From Pogonophryne albipinna (taxonomy: Eukaryota; Chordata; Actinopteri; Perciformes; Artedidraconidae): a DNA stretch of 64,000 nucleotides. A program made the position numbers and the translations under genes. How positions within the stretch are numbered: position 1 is the stretch's first letter; every line of letters starts with the position of its first letter. The stretch is from contig CM053256.1 in assembly GCA_028583405.1 (NCBI GenBank), positions 13,195,087-13,259,086 of the forward strand. The letters run 5' to 3'. The notes beneath the pieces are model-generated. The model did not search any database. It worked only from the letters and a program-made list of their open reading frames with translations, and was not told the origin of the DNA. Shown piece after piece: positions 12,500-24,592 of this stretch.

Positions 12500-13260
12500 C
12501 AAATGAAGTGGCAAATATTTTTCAAGTGCTACTGTTATTTCCCTGGGTAGGAAATGACTTCACTAGTTTCCATTCCACTATTAATACATCACAGATACAC
12601 GGTTTCTGTTCAGTCAGATGTATATTGTGGAAGTTTACAAATCATCATTTTTTTTGTGGTCTGGACAAAGCCATTCAAGTGTATATCTATATCGTTTTTA
12701 AAAAGGTTTAAATTGGTTCTTATAACTTTCTATGTGTGCTTATCTCTGTGGTGCCTTCAAAAGCTCAACCCTTGGTTTTATCACAACATTTGCCAACCAG
12801 CTGGTCTCACTTCCTTTTTAGGGTTTTTGATATATTTTAGTAATCATAACTTCTCCAATTGTATTGTTGTGAGACATATTTCCCACTGTGTGAAACGTTG
12901 AGTCCTTGAACTCACTGCCATCTATCAACAACTCTGACTATAGTACTATAAATATTAATGATATAGAATACCTCAGTCATATTTCCCTTAAACTTTTGTT
13001 CTAAGTATCGTGATCCCATAAAGCATTTAGTGTGCCAATGGGCCATTTGTCTTTAAAATAACTTTATTATGCACAACAGTAGCATTTGCCTAACAGCGAT
13101 GCTTTATTTCCTGTTCACAGATTCACACCACAGGGTGGAAATGTGGCCACTGAAATACCTCTCATGTTGCAGTACAGTGGTCGTTTGTGAGCTCTTCAAA
13201 CATCACAGTTGACCAGAAATACTTGCTGAGTTGGAGATTAAAATTGTCAACAGTAAATTC
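12500..13260. other. Upstream of gene 3, no recognisable feature
   Basis: The sequence just 5' of the gene 3 start codon on the minus strand. I see no clear TATA box, exon or repeat. The frames at 12508-12901 have no recognisable content. Confidence 0.4.
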
Positions 13261-13266
13261 AGCCTT

Positions 13267-13572
13267 TCATGGACCTTGATCTCCAACAAAAGCCAGGTTA
13301 TGCATTTCTCCCCTTATTGAATGAACGTTGTTGTTCTCTTGGAGAGCGAGGTCAACATAACGGATGCTGCGAAAGAGGTGGACATTCTTCACAGATAAAT
13401 TCTGCTTTCCTTTTATTCTCCATCTGTCCTCATCGCACTGTGTCAAGAAGCCGTTCAGCTTCACTGTGTCCTCTTTCTGGCGTCCCCAGGACAGTTTCCT
13501 GGGAGTGGAAGTGATGAAGCCGGTCGACCCTGAGTTACCCATGGCAGGATGAACTCGATTTGGAATATCTGT
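13267..13572 (-). CDS. Unrecognised candidate exon starting MGNSGSTGF
   Basis: An open minus-strand stretch opens after a good acceptor (ttcacag, ending at 13573) and contains ATG in a strong context (GCCATGG, about 13543). From that ATG it encodes about 92 residues, MGNSGSTGFITSTPRKLSWG and onward, basic and serine-rich, ending VGDQGP before a stop. The MG-N-S start would suit N-myristoylation. I recognise no family. It could be a genuine small exon of an unknown gene or a chance frame. Confidence 0.3.
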   Translation of the reverse strand, partial: TDIPNRVHPAMGNSGSTGFITSTPRKLSWGRQKEDTVKLNGFLTQCDEDRWRIKGKQNLSVKNVHLFRSIRYVDLALQENNNVHSIRGEMHNLAFVGDQGP

Positions 13573-13679
13573 GAATCCAAAAACAGAAAATGCACTAAAA
13601 TTAAATGTTAAATTCAACCAGAAATACAATGCAGAACTCTAGATTCTGCACAAATATATTTTCACCTGTTAACTGAGAG

Positions 13680-14961
13680 GATTATCCTGCTCGCCTCTGG
13701 TTTTTATGCAGTTCCAAAACTGAATGAGAGGTTGCCAGGTCTCTCCACTTTTAAGTCAGTCCTGCAGGGCAGACTGAAGGCCTTACCCCTCTGACATTTA
13801 AGGAGCCATTATTGTATTTCACAGGATGAGATTAAGCACAGTAACAATACAAGCTAATCTGCTGATGAATGGATCTTGTGATCATTTTTGTTTGAATCAT
13901 TCAGTCAATCAATTGCTCGCAACTTCCTTCCAAAGCATGTTTACATTTCATCATGTTGAATGCCAGCTCAGATTTCATCACGAGTATCTAAGATGGAATT
14001 CTATTTTTTTATGTTTCATCTCTTTACTGTTGGTGTACTTAATATAAAGTATACTCTAAGTATGAGAGATATGAGATGAAGTATACTTTTTGTGTGTTGA
14101 TGAGTCTGTTTACATTATATCCAGGCCATTTCTTGTTTTTGAACTAAGAGCTCTGGCTGTCTTTTCATAGTAGTGTATATTTTAATTCACTCGTTGTATT
14201 ACTTTGTGTTTAAATTAAGATGCAATGTCGTTGCTGAGGGAAAGTCCTTCTGCTGTTCATATGATACCAATAAGTGACTGTCATGGAAAATGTAATCAGG
14301 ATTTTCTCTCTGAATACACAACTTCAAGACATACAAACAATGGCACAGATATGTTTTGCTGATCTTGAGCTATCTTGTTGTAAGGCAGAACCATAGAATT
14401 AGTTTTACTTTCCATCACGTGTGGCGCCTAATAGTTTCCTCTTTTTGTTTTAACCCCACCGTGAAATGTCTCAGGCTACTCTTAAACAGTCCCCACCATC
14501 TGTCGACACAACTGAATGAGAACTGATAGTGCCAATTGTGTATTAAAAATAAATCCATGGCAGTTTAGTTATTACAATACTCTCCAAAAACAGGTTTCTC
14601 TGAAAGTCCGGTGTAGCAGCTACATATACAGGAAGTGGAATAATTTGTTTAAAGATATATTTAAAACACCCAAGTGTAAAGAAAGCCGCTTTTTACATAT
14701 ATTCCTGTGGAACAATCGACAGACACACAGAAACAAAACAGGCATACAAATAAGCATTTATGTACAAAGAATATTTTAACATTGCTACTATCTGTTTAGA
14801 AAACTGGAAATGGTAGATGTTTGTTCATTGAGTTAGACTGTGTTTTTCGTATTGAGATGGAACAGTTTTAACATGTTTCTCTTCCAATTGAGATTAACAC
14901 CTTTGAAATGTATTGCTAGCATGTGTGATAGTTCAGCTGAAATTATTATAAAAATGACACA
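13680..14961. other. Intergenic, nothing recognised
   Basis: AT-rich sequence without splice-flanked exons, long frames or clear repeats. The frames at 13826-14047 and 14516-14779 show no domain features. Confidence 0.4.
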
Positions 14962-14969
14962 AAGTAATT

Positions 14970-15421
14970 GGTACCACTTTACAATAAGACTACCCTTATA
15001 AAGGATTCATAAAGGGTTTATAATTAGGTTATGAATTAGGTTGTAAACACTTTATTAATCATTAAGAACCATTTATAAACCAGCTCTAACATAGATCATA
15101 CATCAACATCAACACAGGCTCACTATTTGGCAAGATGACCAAGTCTTATATTGGCTACCTAGCAAGAATCAACTCAGTGAACAACAGATAAGGATGCTGG
15201 CTGATGAAGAATGAGGTAAGCTAAGTAGCCAATATAAGACTTACCAGTACAGATAAATGTGGGCTCACTATTTGGCAAGCAACCGGTCACAGTTGCCCTG
15301 TTTATCTCATGTCTTATAAAAGCTTATTAATGATTTATAAAGTGTTCACAACCTAATTAATAAATGAATTAAAAACTATTCGTAAACCCTTTATAAGGTA
15401 GTCTTATTGTAAAGTGGTACC
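14970..15421. mobile_element. hAT-type MITE with perfect 8-bp target duplication
   Basis: A 452-bp element bounded by inverted ends GGTACCACTTTACAATAAGA... and its complement at 15421. It is flanked by the exact direct repeat AAGTAATT (14962-14969 and 15422-15429). An 8-bp duplication is typical of hAT elements. The interior is non-coding and also folds: GTCTTATATTGGCTAC near 15143 pairs with GTAGCCAATATAAGAC near 15226. The phrase 'gctcactatttggcaag' occurs twice inside. It depends on a transposase encoded elsewhere. Confidence 0.88.
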
Positions 15422-17540
15422 AAGTAATTATCAACACAAAGAAACTCAAAACACTGTGCTTTTAATATCACAGGCCAGGGTTTTCCAAAAACTGTAAAAA
15501 GTAAAGTAAAAGTGCATTTTCTCCTCATGGACTAAATTGTTACAGGACAGACCAATGTCTTACTGTGTTATTGAATGAATAAATTGAAAACAAATGTATC
15601 AAATAAAATCGATTTCAGCAAAAAATGAACAGTTGACTTTTGGTTTCAGCAAGAAAAGAGAATTGTATTGTTGATATAACGTTTTTAAAACATGTATAGG
15701 ATTTGAAACGTTTCACCTTTGCTGTCCCTAGTTAGTATCTGACATTGTGGCATACAGCATTAGACGAAAGGGAGAAGGCTATCGCTTATTTTAAAATTAC
15801 ATTTGATCCAATTCCGGGATTTTTTTCTGACTCTCTACACAGCTTTGATCAATAATATGTGATAATATATGGACACATTTCTTTATAACTCTGCAGCTCT
15901 GCACAGTCGTTTGAGCCTATTTTAAAATGTCAAGTTAACCTCTACCATATTTTGTCTCAAGATACAAAAAAAAACACGTGAATTATATCTTAGATGAAGA
16001 AAGAATGCAAGGGGCTTAACGTGTGCAGGACACATTACAGTTAGAATGCTAATGTCACCACATTATCAAGAAAAAACGTTTACTAATACAAAATGAAAAG
16101 ACAACTATTATATCTCAAGGAGGCCAGGCAAAAATAATACAGATAAGCCCTCCATCAGTAACAGAGACACAGCTCATTGTTTCTTTGACCCAAGACCTGC
16201 TGGTTTTGTTGTTTGACATCCAATGTTAAGGGCATAGAGACAGAAACAATGCTGTCCAAAATACATGGATTGCTCTGCGTCAGTTGCTACTGTGTGCTAC
16301 AAGCTTGTTTTTGGATTACTGCCATGCGTGTATTATTGCAGCTTTCATATATACAAGTAGTTCATTTTGGCCTGACTGAAGATATCACATCTAATAAAGT
16401 TAACTAAACTTTCACTTCCCACCTTCAGGTTCTGCTACTAATAAGAAAGAAGAACAGAAAATCTAGATATTATAATGTCTTCATATCATAAATGAACAGG
16501 TTTCTTCTACACAGATATGTGGAAGGTTACTGTTGGAACAGTACAGACATTTTAACCAAATTATAATGCCTCTGAATAATACATCCATAAAAGGCCTCTC
16601 GCCTTAGTTTACTTTTATTTGAATTATAATGCTGGACAACCGGGGCTTCCTTCGCCCTAATACAGTAGATTAAAGACAATTCGGGGATAAAATATATATA
16701 TCTATAATACCCTTTTAAAGCACTAAACTGGATCAATAAGTAATTACATCCCTGACATATCATGAGAGACAAATTGTATAAATTAAAGTTAATACATCAC
16801 TATATCACAAAAATCCAAAAAAAGAGGTGTATAACTTGCGCAATGTAGCATTGATTGGGAAATACAAGGTCACATGACATCGAAGTTGTTGAAAAACGTT
16901 AAAGACTCAAACATATCCATTAGAATATTCAAACAAAACAGAAAAGGCCCTATAATCAAACAAAAAAGGTATTTATCAAGATAAGTAATGATAGCTATCA
17001 TTACTGGTATTTGCTCCTGTACTAGTACAGGAGCAAATACCCCAAATTATTTGAGGTAGCCAAAGAACTAAAAAAAGTTTTTTTCATGAACTTAATATGT
17101 CTAGTTTTGTAATTTTGTAATTTTACTGGCAAATCATTTTTTGGTTCATGTTTGGATTATCCCCATAAAAGAGTGAACGTGTAGGCTTCTTCAAAGGACA
17201 CAGTGTCTTCTTATCACATATATCTCTGGAAATAATAATCAGAATGTCACCAAATGTGGACTAGATGTTCATAGACAGGATTTGCATACAATAAGGAAGA
17301 GTTAATTAATACCTGTGTCCATTTTTGTAATATATACACATAAACACACATAAATCATAGGTGGGAATGGCAGGAAATAAAAAATCCAGGAGGTATGTAT
17401 ATTGTTTTCTGTCATTATTAAAGTAAAGAACAACAGAACAATGTTATAATGTTTTCACATGATTAAATTTAGAAAGATTTTTTTTGAAAGAATACATTTG
17501 GAAAACATTTAAGATGGATCATCATAAATAATACAAATAT
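15422..17540. other. Intergenic, AT-rich; contains two abutting palindromes
   Basis: No gene is supported. The frames at 16213-16407 and 16527-16772 have no coding hallmarks. The only structured part is the palindrome pair at 16984-17041. Confidence 0.4.
16984..17041. repeat. Two perfect palindromes directly side by side (22 bp and 36 bp)
   Basis: 16984-17005 is AGTAATGATAG followed by its exact complement. 17006-17041 is GGTATTTGCTCCTGTACT followed by its exact complement. Neither has a spacer, and nothing lies between the two. Both could extrude as cruciforms. Confidence 0.9.
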
Positions 17541-18075
17541 GAGACATGTTGTGTCTCGTCAAATGTGTTAGTTATGTTTATGTATTTTGTCTGTCATTTC
17601 CTGTTTTATACTTACCTCTTGTTTTTCATTTCAGGCCCTGTTTCTTCCACCCCTTGTGTGTTTTTCCCACCATCAACAGTGTCTGCCCCTCCCCTGATTG
17701 TTTCCATCTGTTCCCACTCACCTCATGTTTAAATAGTCCTGTCTCTCCCCTATCCTGTGTCAGTTCGTCTTGTTTGTTTCTCCGAATGGTCGTGCCAAGC
17801 CTCAGCTCAGAAAAGGATCGCTTTCACTCATGTCAGGTTTTGTTTTGTTTGTTAATTTTGTAGGCTTACGTTTTTCTTAAGTTCTCTTTTTGTTATGTCT
17901 AGTTTTTTCCTCCTTGTGAGCGCCTTTTGTTATTTCCAGTACCTGTTAAGAGCGAGTACCTGACCTGTGAAATCAAAATTACTTTTTTTTACATTCAAGA
18001 CTTTGTCTCTGGGTCGTGCATTTGGGTTCATCAGTTTGTGTCGAGATCCTTACAAGACACACAGGAGTTCTCAAC
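17540..18075 (+). repeat. Dispersed repeat, copy A (related to 63450-63880)
   Basis: The stretch including tgcccctcccctgattgttt, an upstream-promoter-like tttaaatag and cagttcgtcttgttt matches the reverse complement of the sequence near 63655-63800 at moderate divergence. Both copies have a C/T-rich block followed by a TATA-like block. The element class is not determined. Confidence 0.55.
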
Positions 18076-18544
18076 ATATAAACAACACGCCCAAAGCATT
18101 AGCGCTTCTTGCTCAGCTCTAACCAACTGGTAGCAGGGTTCAATGCTGAAGTGATTGGACCTGTTGGTCTGATACATGATGTGTGATGACTCGGCACATA
18201 GGTGCTACTTCTCACTTATATTCAAAGAATAGAGAAATGACATGGCAATAATGTCTGCTCGTGGATCGCCGGAGCTGTATTAGATTAACATTAACATGCT
18301 TATTGTAGGTGTAAGTGCACTGCCTTGCGGCCTGTAGCACCATCCTTGATAGAGCATATGTGTGGGCTGGACCTGTATTTTACAGGACAGGAGTGAGCAG
18401 AGGGTAGAGTTGTCGATTATTGTTCAGTTTACTGTGACTATCTTCCTCACCCTCTCAGACTTTCAGTTGCGCGCGCTACTAAAGAGATGTGCTACCATGG
18501 AAACCAAACAATGGTGTAGCTGTATTAAAGTCCGAGTGGAAACA

Positions 18545-18665
18545 GTCCTGAGTAAATCTGATTTTGTCAGAAATCGGGAGAAATGCGGGAGAAATATGAC
18601 CCCGGGAGGAAACCGGGAGAGGGCAATGAAATCGGGAGTCTCCCGCGAAAATCGGGAGGGTTGGC
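18545..18665. repeat. CGGGAG-rich tandem-like motif block
   Basis: The words cgggag and gggag recur (aatcgggag, tgcgggag, cccgggagg, accgggag, aatcgggag, and tctcccgc as an inverted copy) within about 120 bases. It resembles a subterminal repeat array of a DNA transposon, but I could not find element ends. Confidence 0.4.
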
Positions 18666-18675
18666 AAGTGTGGTT

Positions 18676-18836
18676 ATCTTTGCTTCTTTCTCAATGATCA
18701 GAATTTTGATCTCGCTGCAGCTTTCTCGTTTACGCTCCCTCATTTTTTGTTTTCAATTCTGACACAAACGTCCCAGGTAGGCGGGACTTTCAGGGGTGCG
18801 TTCCCATTGGCTACTCAGTTTTTGAGTGACAGCCCA
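18676..18836 (+). repeat. Dispersed repeat with X and Y parts, shared with 34132-34505
   Basis: Part X (ttctttctcaatgatcag through cacaaac and cccaggta, 18676-18780) recurs in the same orientation at about 34407-34505. Part Y (cattggctactcagtttttg, about 18805-18830) recurs inverted at about 34138-34165. The element is unidentified. Confidence 0.6.
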
Positions 18837-19133
18837 GTCCTCCAGCGATTGTGCAGGCAGCTGCGGTGCGGTAGCTGAGCGTGGATAGAACACCCCCAGA
18901 AGAACCAGCATTTCAATTATTATAATACTACAAGTGAAAATATATGTAAGTATTGATCGTTTGTGCTGTACTATACGGTCTGTTTCTTTATTGTGTTAGT
19001 TAAGTGAGAAGTAAAGAAAAGCTGTGTTATGAAAGTTAGCTTTTGCTAACTTTAGATCCATAACAATGCTAGCTAAGTAGCCTAATAGCAGGGAGGGACA
19101 GTTCAGGACATAGCGAGCAGTGAGTGAGCGTTC

Positions 19134-22100
19134 CAACCCTGTCTCCTAAAAATTACGTTCCCACAGAACTAAACTGCATTCTCAATTACGTTTAGCTAGA
19201 AACGTATTTTCTCCCACGTTACGTTCGTTATGAACGTATCTCAAATACGTTTATTTTCTACATATCTTCTAGAAACATATTTTCTCCCACGTTACGTTTC
19301 TTATGAACGTATCTGAAATACGTTTATTTTCTACATATCTTTGCCATTTATTGTCTTGCTTTTAATAATGATAATAGTCATTTATAAATATCATTTTAGA
19401 GCACACATTTGAAATCAGTAGGCGAGGCTGTAATTTCGCCAGCTGTTACTCTCATGAGCCAGAAAATAATAGTTTTTAACATGCCAAAAAGTTGATGTGT
19501 CGTGTATTGCACCTCAAACATTAAAACAAATCCAGAGTTACGTGTTTCTGTACTTCCTCTAAGAAGAAAGGACAGTAACAGAAGATCTCTGTGACGCCAG
19601 ATGTGGTGTTGTTAATGCGATATGATATCCGAAAAACATTTCAGTTTAGGATGGCCGAAGACACTACACTACCCATAATCCCCAGCTATCGTTTGGGACT
19701 ACAGTCCCGTTGACAAACCCCGTGATTAATCTTCAACCTCTGGGATTGGATGTTGGAGTGGCAGCGCGCCAAGGTTACACCGAGCGTCAAGCTCTTTGAA
19801 ATGGAACGAAACCACGGCAGACTAAAACTGGACTTGAACGCCTCCCGAGAACTACACATGCTGGCTATTGTGTTTCGCAACATGTTCTCTATGGCACGTA
19901 TCTACTGGGAATTGTAGTTTTAAAAGACGTTTTCGTTTTTCCCAAAATTAGAAGTTGACAGTATTAAACTGTGTACAGCCCTGGAGGTTTAGGCGATAGG
20001 AAACACATTGGTGTGTACACATTTAAAACATGTAATTACTAAATGGGTGAAAATCGCTTGTATCCATAATGGGCAGCATTAATATATACCCACATGACAG
20101 CTCATTGTTACTCTGTAATTCTACTCCACTACAATTCAGAGGTGAACCTGGTATTTTTACTCCACTACATTTATTTGAGTTACTTTGCAGATTCTGATTA
20201 ATGATGTGAAATATAAACAACCCTTAAAGCAGACTTTAGTTACACCTGAGTAAAATTCAGGGAAAGGTGATTGTCAAGTGCCAACAATCAGGAGAGATAT
20301 TTGATAGTTGGTGCTTGAGAAGACTAAACATTCATCTGCAGATCTCTATAAAGTATATTAATTACTCGTTATTCTCTACTAATAGTTAATTAAAAACTGT
20401 ATATAATGCCTATTTTGCACATCCCTTTCAAGATTTCAAGATTTTCCAAGGTTTATTGACATATCATATACACAACTACGGTGTAGTTATGCAATGAATG
20501 AAAAACTTGGGTCACAGGTTCCTCAACAGTGCATTACAAGACATCTATCAATATGTGTGTACCTCCACCATTAAACTGTCATATTCTGCACATTTCTTAT
20601 ACTATCTACATACTAAGAGTATAATTCATATGTATAATATCAGTTAAAATAAGTGCTTCAACATAGTTAACATTGCAGGAAAGCAATACATTAGACGTTA
20701 AGTACTTTGTCAGGCTTAATAGTTATCTGTAGATAGATATCCCCAAAGCTTTTTTCTTATTTGAAAGAAGACCTTAACCTAAAGTATTCTTTAATGTGTT
20801 AATAAAGGTTAATTAGTTTGTCTGTTTTGCACATCCTTCTATTAATATCTTTGTACATCCGGCACTAAACTGTTTTATTGTAGAGATCACTTACAGTATC
20901 TTCTTGATTTTTTTATATTCTATACTTATATCAATGACCTTCTACTTTCCCCCAATGAAAGTATGTACTCTTAATATTTTTTTCATCAAATAACATTATT
21001 CAACAAAAATAACATTATTCAACAAAAATAATTCAATAACGTGCTTTAACCACTAGGCGGTGCACAAAAGGTACACACAGCATACTAATAATAACTTTGT
21101 ATTATTAGTGTAGGACACTTGTGTATAACATCTGAAGATGTGTAGTTTTATTCGTGTTTTTACATAATTTTACAGGATATTGCTATAGTATTTCTCATGT
21201 TTTACTTTTACACATTAATATCTGATTTGTAAAACATCACAGACAGAAAGCCATATCCGTCATTTAATGGTAAGCTATTGAAATTGTGATTCCATAGATG
21301 TGTCTCCCATCACCCAAATCCCCTGACTATTCTCTCAACTCAGTTTTTACATTCTTATATTCAAAGAAAATCAGTAATATCTTTAAAAACTACAAGTCCT
21401 TTTCTATCAGCTGTGCACCGTTATGGTGTAAATATAACCTATCTACCAATTGGATCAAATATAAAAGTCAGCCAAATTAGTATTGATACTGCAAGGAGAC
21501 GTATTTTGTGAAAAGAAATGCAAGGTGTTGTTTAATTGTTGATATATTTATGATCCACGTCACATATTCAGTTTTGGCGGCAGTTCTCCTGTTTGTCCAA
21601 AGGTTTTCTCATCAGGGCTCTATACATAAAGAACTACAGCAGATCTGTAATATTTAATGCAGCCGAACCGTGTATTACAATGCCGTTATGTGATGACTTT
21701 CAAAGAGAAAAGCAAGAACACTCGGAATAAAGTATTATTATTTTTATTTTTTTATTTTTCGGATATCATATTGCATTAACATCATATCCCAACATGCATT
21801 GCGGCTAAACATCCAATCAACGAGCTTCAAGCTGAGGATCTTGTGTAATCTGTTCAGTGGGTTTGTGTGTATCCTCAAAATGTCCCTTATAGGCCTACGT
21901 CTGTTTCCGGTGACTTTATTTACGGCTAAAAAGCCCAAGATTATAGAATTAAACGAATAAATAAAAACAAGGATAATTGTGTGTTATTTTTGAGCAAATA
22001 AGGAAAAAAAGATTTTCAAAAATACAGATTTCAGTATTTTGAGGCTCTAAGCCCCATTTATTTTCCTCACAGACGGGAAAAAAAGTCTGACATTATACGA

Positions 22101-22727
22101 TTTAAAATAAAAAGATAAAACACTGGCATGTAATTTACGTTAGAATAAATATAATGGTTTTGAATAATAGATGAGAGTAAAACTACGTCACTTTCAAGCC
22201 CCGCCCACTTTTGGGGAAACCAAAGCTGTCATTTGAACGGCGATCAAGCCTGAAGCCACAGAGATCTTCTGTTACTGTCCTTTCTTCTTAGAGGAAGTAC
22301 AGAAACACGTAACTCTGGATTTGTTTTAATGTTTGAGGTGCAATAAACGACACAGCAGCTTTTTGGCATGTTAAAAACTATTATATATTATTTTCTGCCT
22401 CGCTCATGAGAGTAACAGCTGGAGAAATTACAGCCTCGCCTACTGATTTCAAATGTGTGCTCTAAAATGATATTTATAAATGACTATTATCATTATTATA
22501 AGCAAGACAATAAATGGCAAAGATATGTAGAAAATAAACGTATTTAAGATACGTTCATAAGAAACGTAACGTGGGAGAAAATATGCTTCTAGAAGACATG
22601 TAGAAAATAAACGTATTTGAGATACGTTCAAAACGAACGTAACGTGGGAGAAAATACGTTTCTAGCTAAACGTAATTGAAAATGCAGTTTAATTCTGTGG
22701 GAACGTAATTTTTAGGAGACAGGGTTG
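19134..22727 (+). mobile_element. THAP-type (P-element-like) non-autonomous transposon, copy 1
   Basis: A 3,594-bp element with long terminal inverted repeats, 19134-19593 and 22257-22727, ending CAACCCTGTCTCCTAAAAA. It is flanked by the direct repeat AGCGTTC (19127-19133 and 22728-22734), which may be 8 bp if a shared G is counted. Each terminal repeat encodes the start of a THAP zinc finger, MPKSCCVVYCTSN, reading inward from the end: minus strand from 22369 in the right repeat. In the left repeat (from 19481) it is ruined by a TGA after four codons. THAP plus an ~8-bp duplication suggests the P superfamily (Kolobok elements use TTAA). The 2.7-kb interior has no transposase; it contains repeat fragments, including the 'tccactacatttattt' family near 20110-20270. 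Copy 2 lies inverted at 46181-49783. Confidence 0.78.
19199..19341. repeat. Two subterminal ~70-bp tandem units in the left terminal repeat of copy 1
   Basis: The unit 'agaaacgtattttctcccac ... tttattttctacatatctt' occurs twice head to tail, with small differences. It occurs again, inverted, in the right terminal repeat near 22515-22665, and in copy 2. Each unit holds ACGTATTT and AAATACGT half-sites. These are candidate transposase-binding repeats. Confidence 0.7.
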
Positions 22728-22734
22728 AGCGTTC

Positions 22735-23815
22735 AGACACCGGCGCACACACTCAAACGGACTCGTGTGCCTGACTCTACCAACAGGCTTTCATGATTCT
22801 GTTTAGATATGCAAGTATAAGCCATGATAGCTTATTTTATTAACACGCTAATTTGATGTGAAAATCAATGGAGGCTGAGTTAACTACTTCTCTTTGTAGG
22901 AAAAGCTACCGTCCATGATGCCCCTGAGCTGTGTTTTATTTGTTAACTTCATATTTTTCATTTCCTAAAACATTTATTTTCCTCTCATATTAACAGTGTG
23001 GATCATTGAGACAGCATGGTGTCCAGAGGTCTTATCCCGTTTTCCCACTTCCTCTGAGGGGACAGCACGGAGCAGGGCATTGCTGTTATCACTTGCTCAG
23101 TGTCATTTAATTTGACCAAATGTCTTTACATATACATTTAATAGATTTGATTATTATCCACCTTTTTGTTTTATGTCCTTTTTTATTTAAAACATTCTTT
23201 GAGACTTCATCTTCTGGTTAAAATTTCAATAAATGTAATTTGTATAATCACTATTTTGTCTTTATTCTACATGAAAATGTTAGAGATTCCATTCAAATTT
23301 GTTGATTATTCATATCTTCCTCAGGGAATAGTATGTCAAATTTGTAATGCTAAATGTATATCATTTTCTCACACGATATAGATGTAGACAACACCGTTTT
23401 TATCCATTGTGTATGAATAAATGCTTCAGCTCTTCAGACCAACATAGTAGGATGTGAGCATGTTTATGGAAGCAAACAAGAGACCGAAGTATTTGAATTT
23501 TATCAGACACAAATTTATAGCATTGAAAATAATTACTTTGAAAATCATGTATCTGAATTTTTTTGCTCCGAATTTACCTATGTGAAATACAAATGTAACA
23601 AGGAAATTATTTGTTTAAATATTAGATATGACGTTATCTGTGACTTCAGTGAAAATTAAGCTTATCCATTGCATTGCATTTGTTAAATAGGTTTGTGTCT
23701 TACCCTTACGTGTGTGATACATATGAATATGGCATATGAAAACAAATTAATTTGACTGACTCGTGAAAAACTCATCCAAAGTAACAGTAAAATAAAAAGG
23801 ACCAATAATACTCAA
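22735..23815. other. Between transposon copy 1 and the LINE cluster
   Basis: AT-rich sequence with no exon. It contains one arm (about 23450-23590) of a repeat found inverted near 33500-33660. Confidence 0.4.
23450..23590 (+). repeat. Dispersed repeat, inverted partner at 33500-33660
   Basis: The run from tttatggaagcaaacaagag to gctccgaatttacctatgtg reappears on the other strand near 33660-33520, at roughly 90 percent match by eye. The class is unknown. Confidence 0.6.
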
Positions 23816-24042
23816 TCATTACATTACATTACATTTAGCTGACGCTTTTATCCAAGGCGACTTACAATAAGTACATTCGACCAGGAAGACACAACCTTGA
23901 AGAAAACAGAATCATATAAGTACATCAGGTTTCATAGAGCCAAACATTTCAAGTGCTACTCAACTGGCTATAGATAAGCCAGTCCTTTATTAGTATATAA
24001 GTTCTCTGTTAGCAGTTCTTTGTTAGTAATTCTATTGCTCGA
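23816..24042 (-). mobile_element. L2-type LINE 3' end fragment (older, split L2)
   Basis: On the minus strand this is the 3' untranslated end of an L2-like LINE, ending in the short tandem tail (ATTAC/GTAAT units, 23816-23830). It matches the 3' end of the L2 insert at 41630-41845, including the ggataaaagcgtcagctaaa block. Sequence from the same orientation continues at 24256-24302 and 29171-29950, so these three pieces appear to be one broken L2. Confidence 0.8.
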
Positions 24043-24255
24043 AGGGATCCCTCCTCTGTTGCTCTCCCTGAGGTTTCTCCCATTTTTCCCTTTAAAACCG
24101 TGGGTTTTCTCCGGAAGTTTTTCCTTGTACGATGTGAGGGTCTAAGGACAGAGGGTGTCGTATTGTCATACTGATATTTTGTACAAACTGTGAAGTCCAC
24201 TGAGACAAATGTAACATTTGTGATATTGGGCTATATAAATAAACATTGATTGATT
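24043..24255 (+). mobile_element. 5'-truncated 3' end of the CR1/L2-type LINE
   Basis: Nearly identical to the last ~210 bases of the full LINE (28948-29160), from agggatccctcctctgttgc to the tgattgatt tail. It is a dead insertion stub, sitting inside the older L2 immediately upstream of the full-length copy. Confidence 0.85.
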
Positions 24256-24592
24256 ATGTTTGGAAAGGGGTAGAGAGAATGAAATGAAGAAGTGATCGGA
24301 TGAACGTTGTTGCTACACGGACCACTATTGCGGTAAGCATGTTGTAACTTCCGGTTGTTGTCATTGTCATCTCCGGGTATCCCGTGTGCCTGTTCTGTTG
24401 CTGATAGCTTATTATCTTAACTTAATCGATCGTTTTAAAACTCTTGATCACGGCAACTACCTGACGTTGTAATCACACGTTACTACAGCTTAAGCACTCA
24501 CAACTCTCCTTCTCTTAGCGACTGTAACTCCACAGTTGCCTACACTCTTTTCGGGTTTGCTAACGGTAGCTACTTTAGCTTGATAGCTAGCC

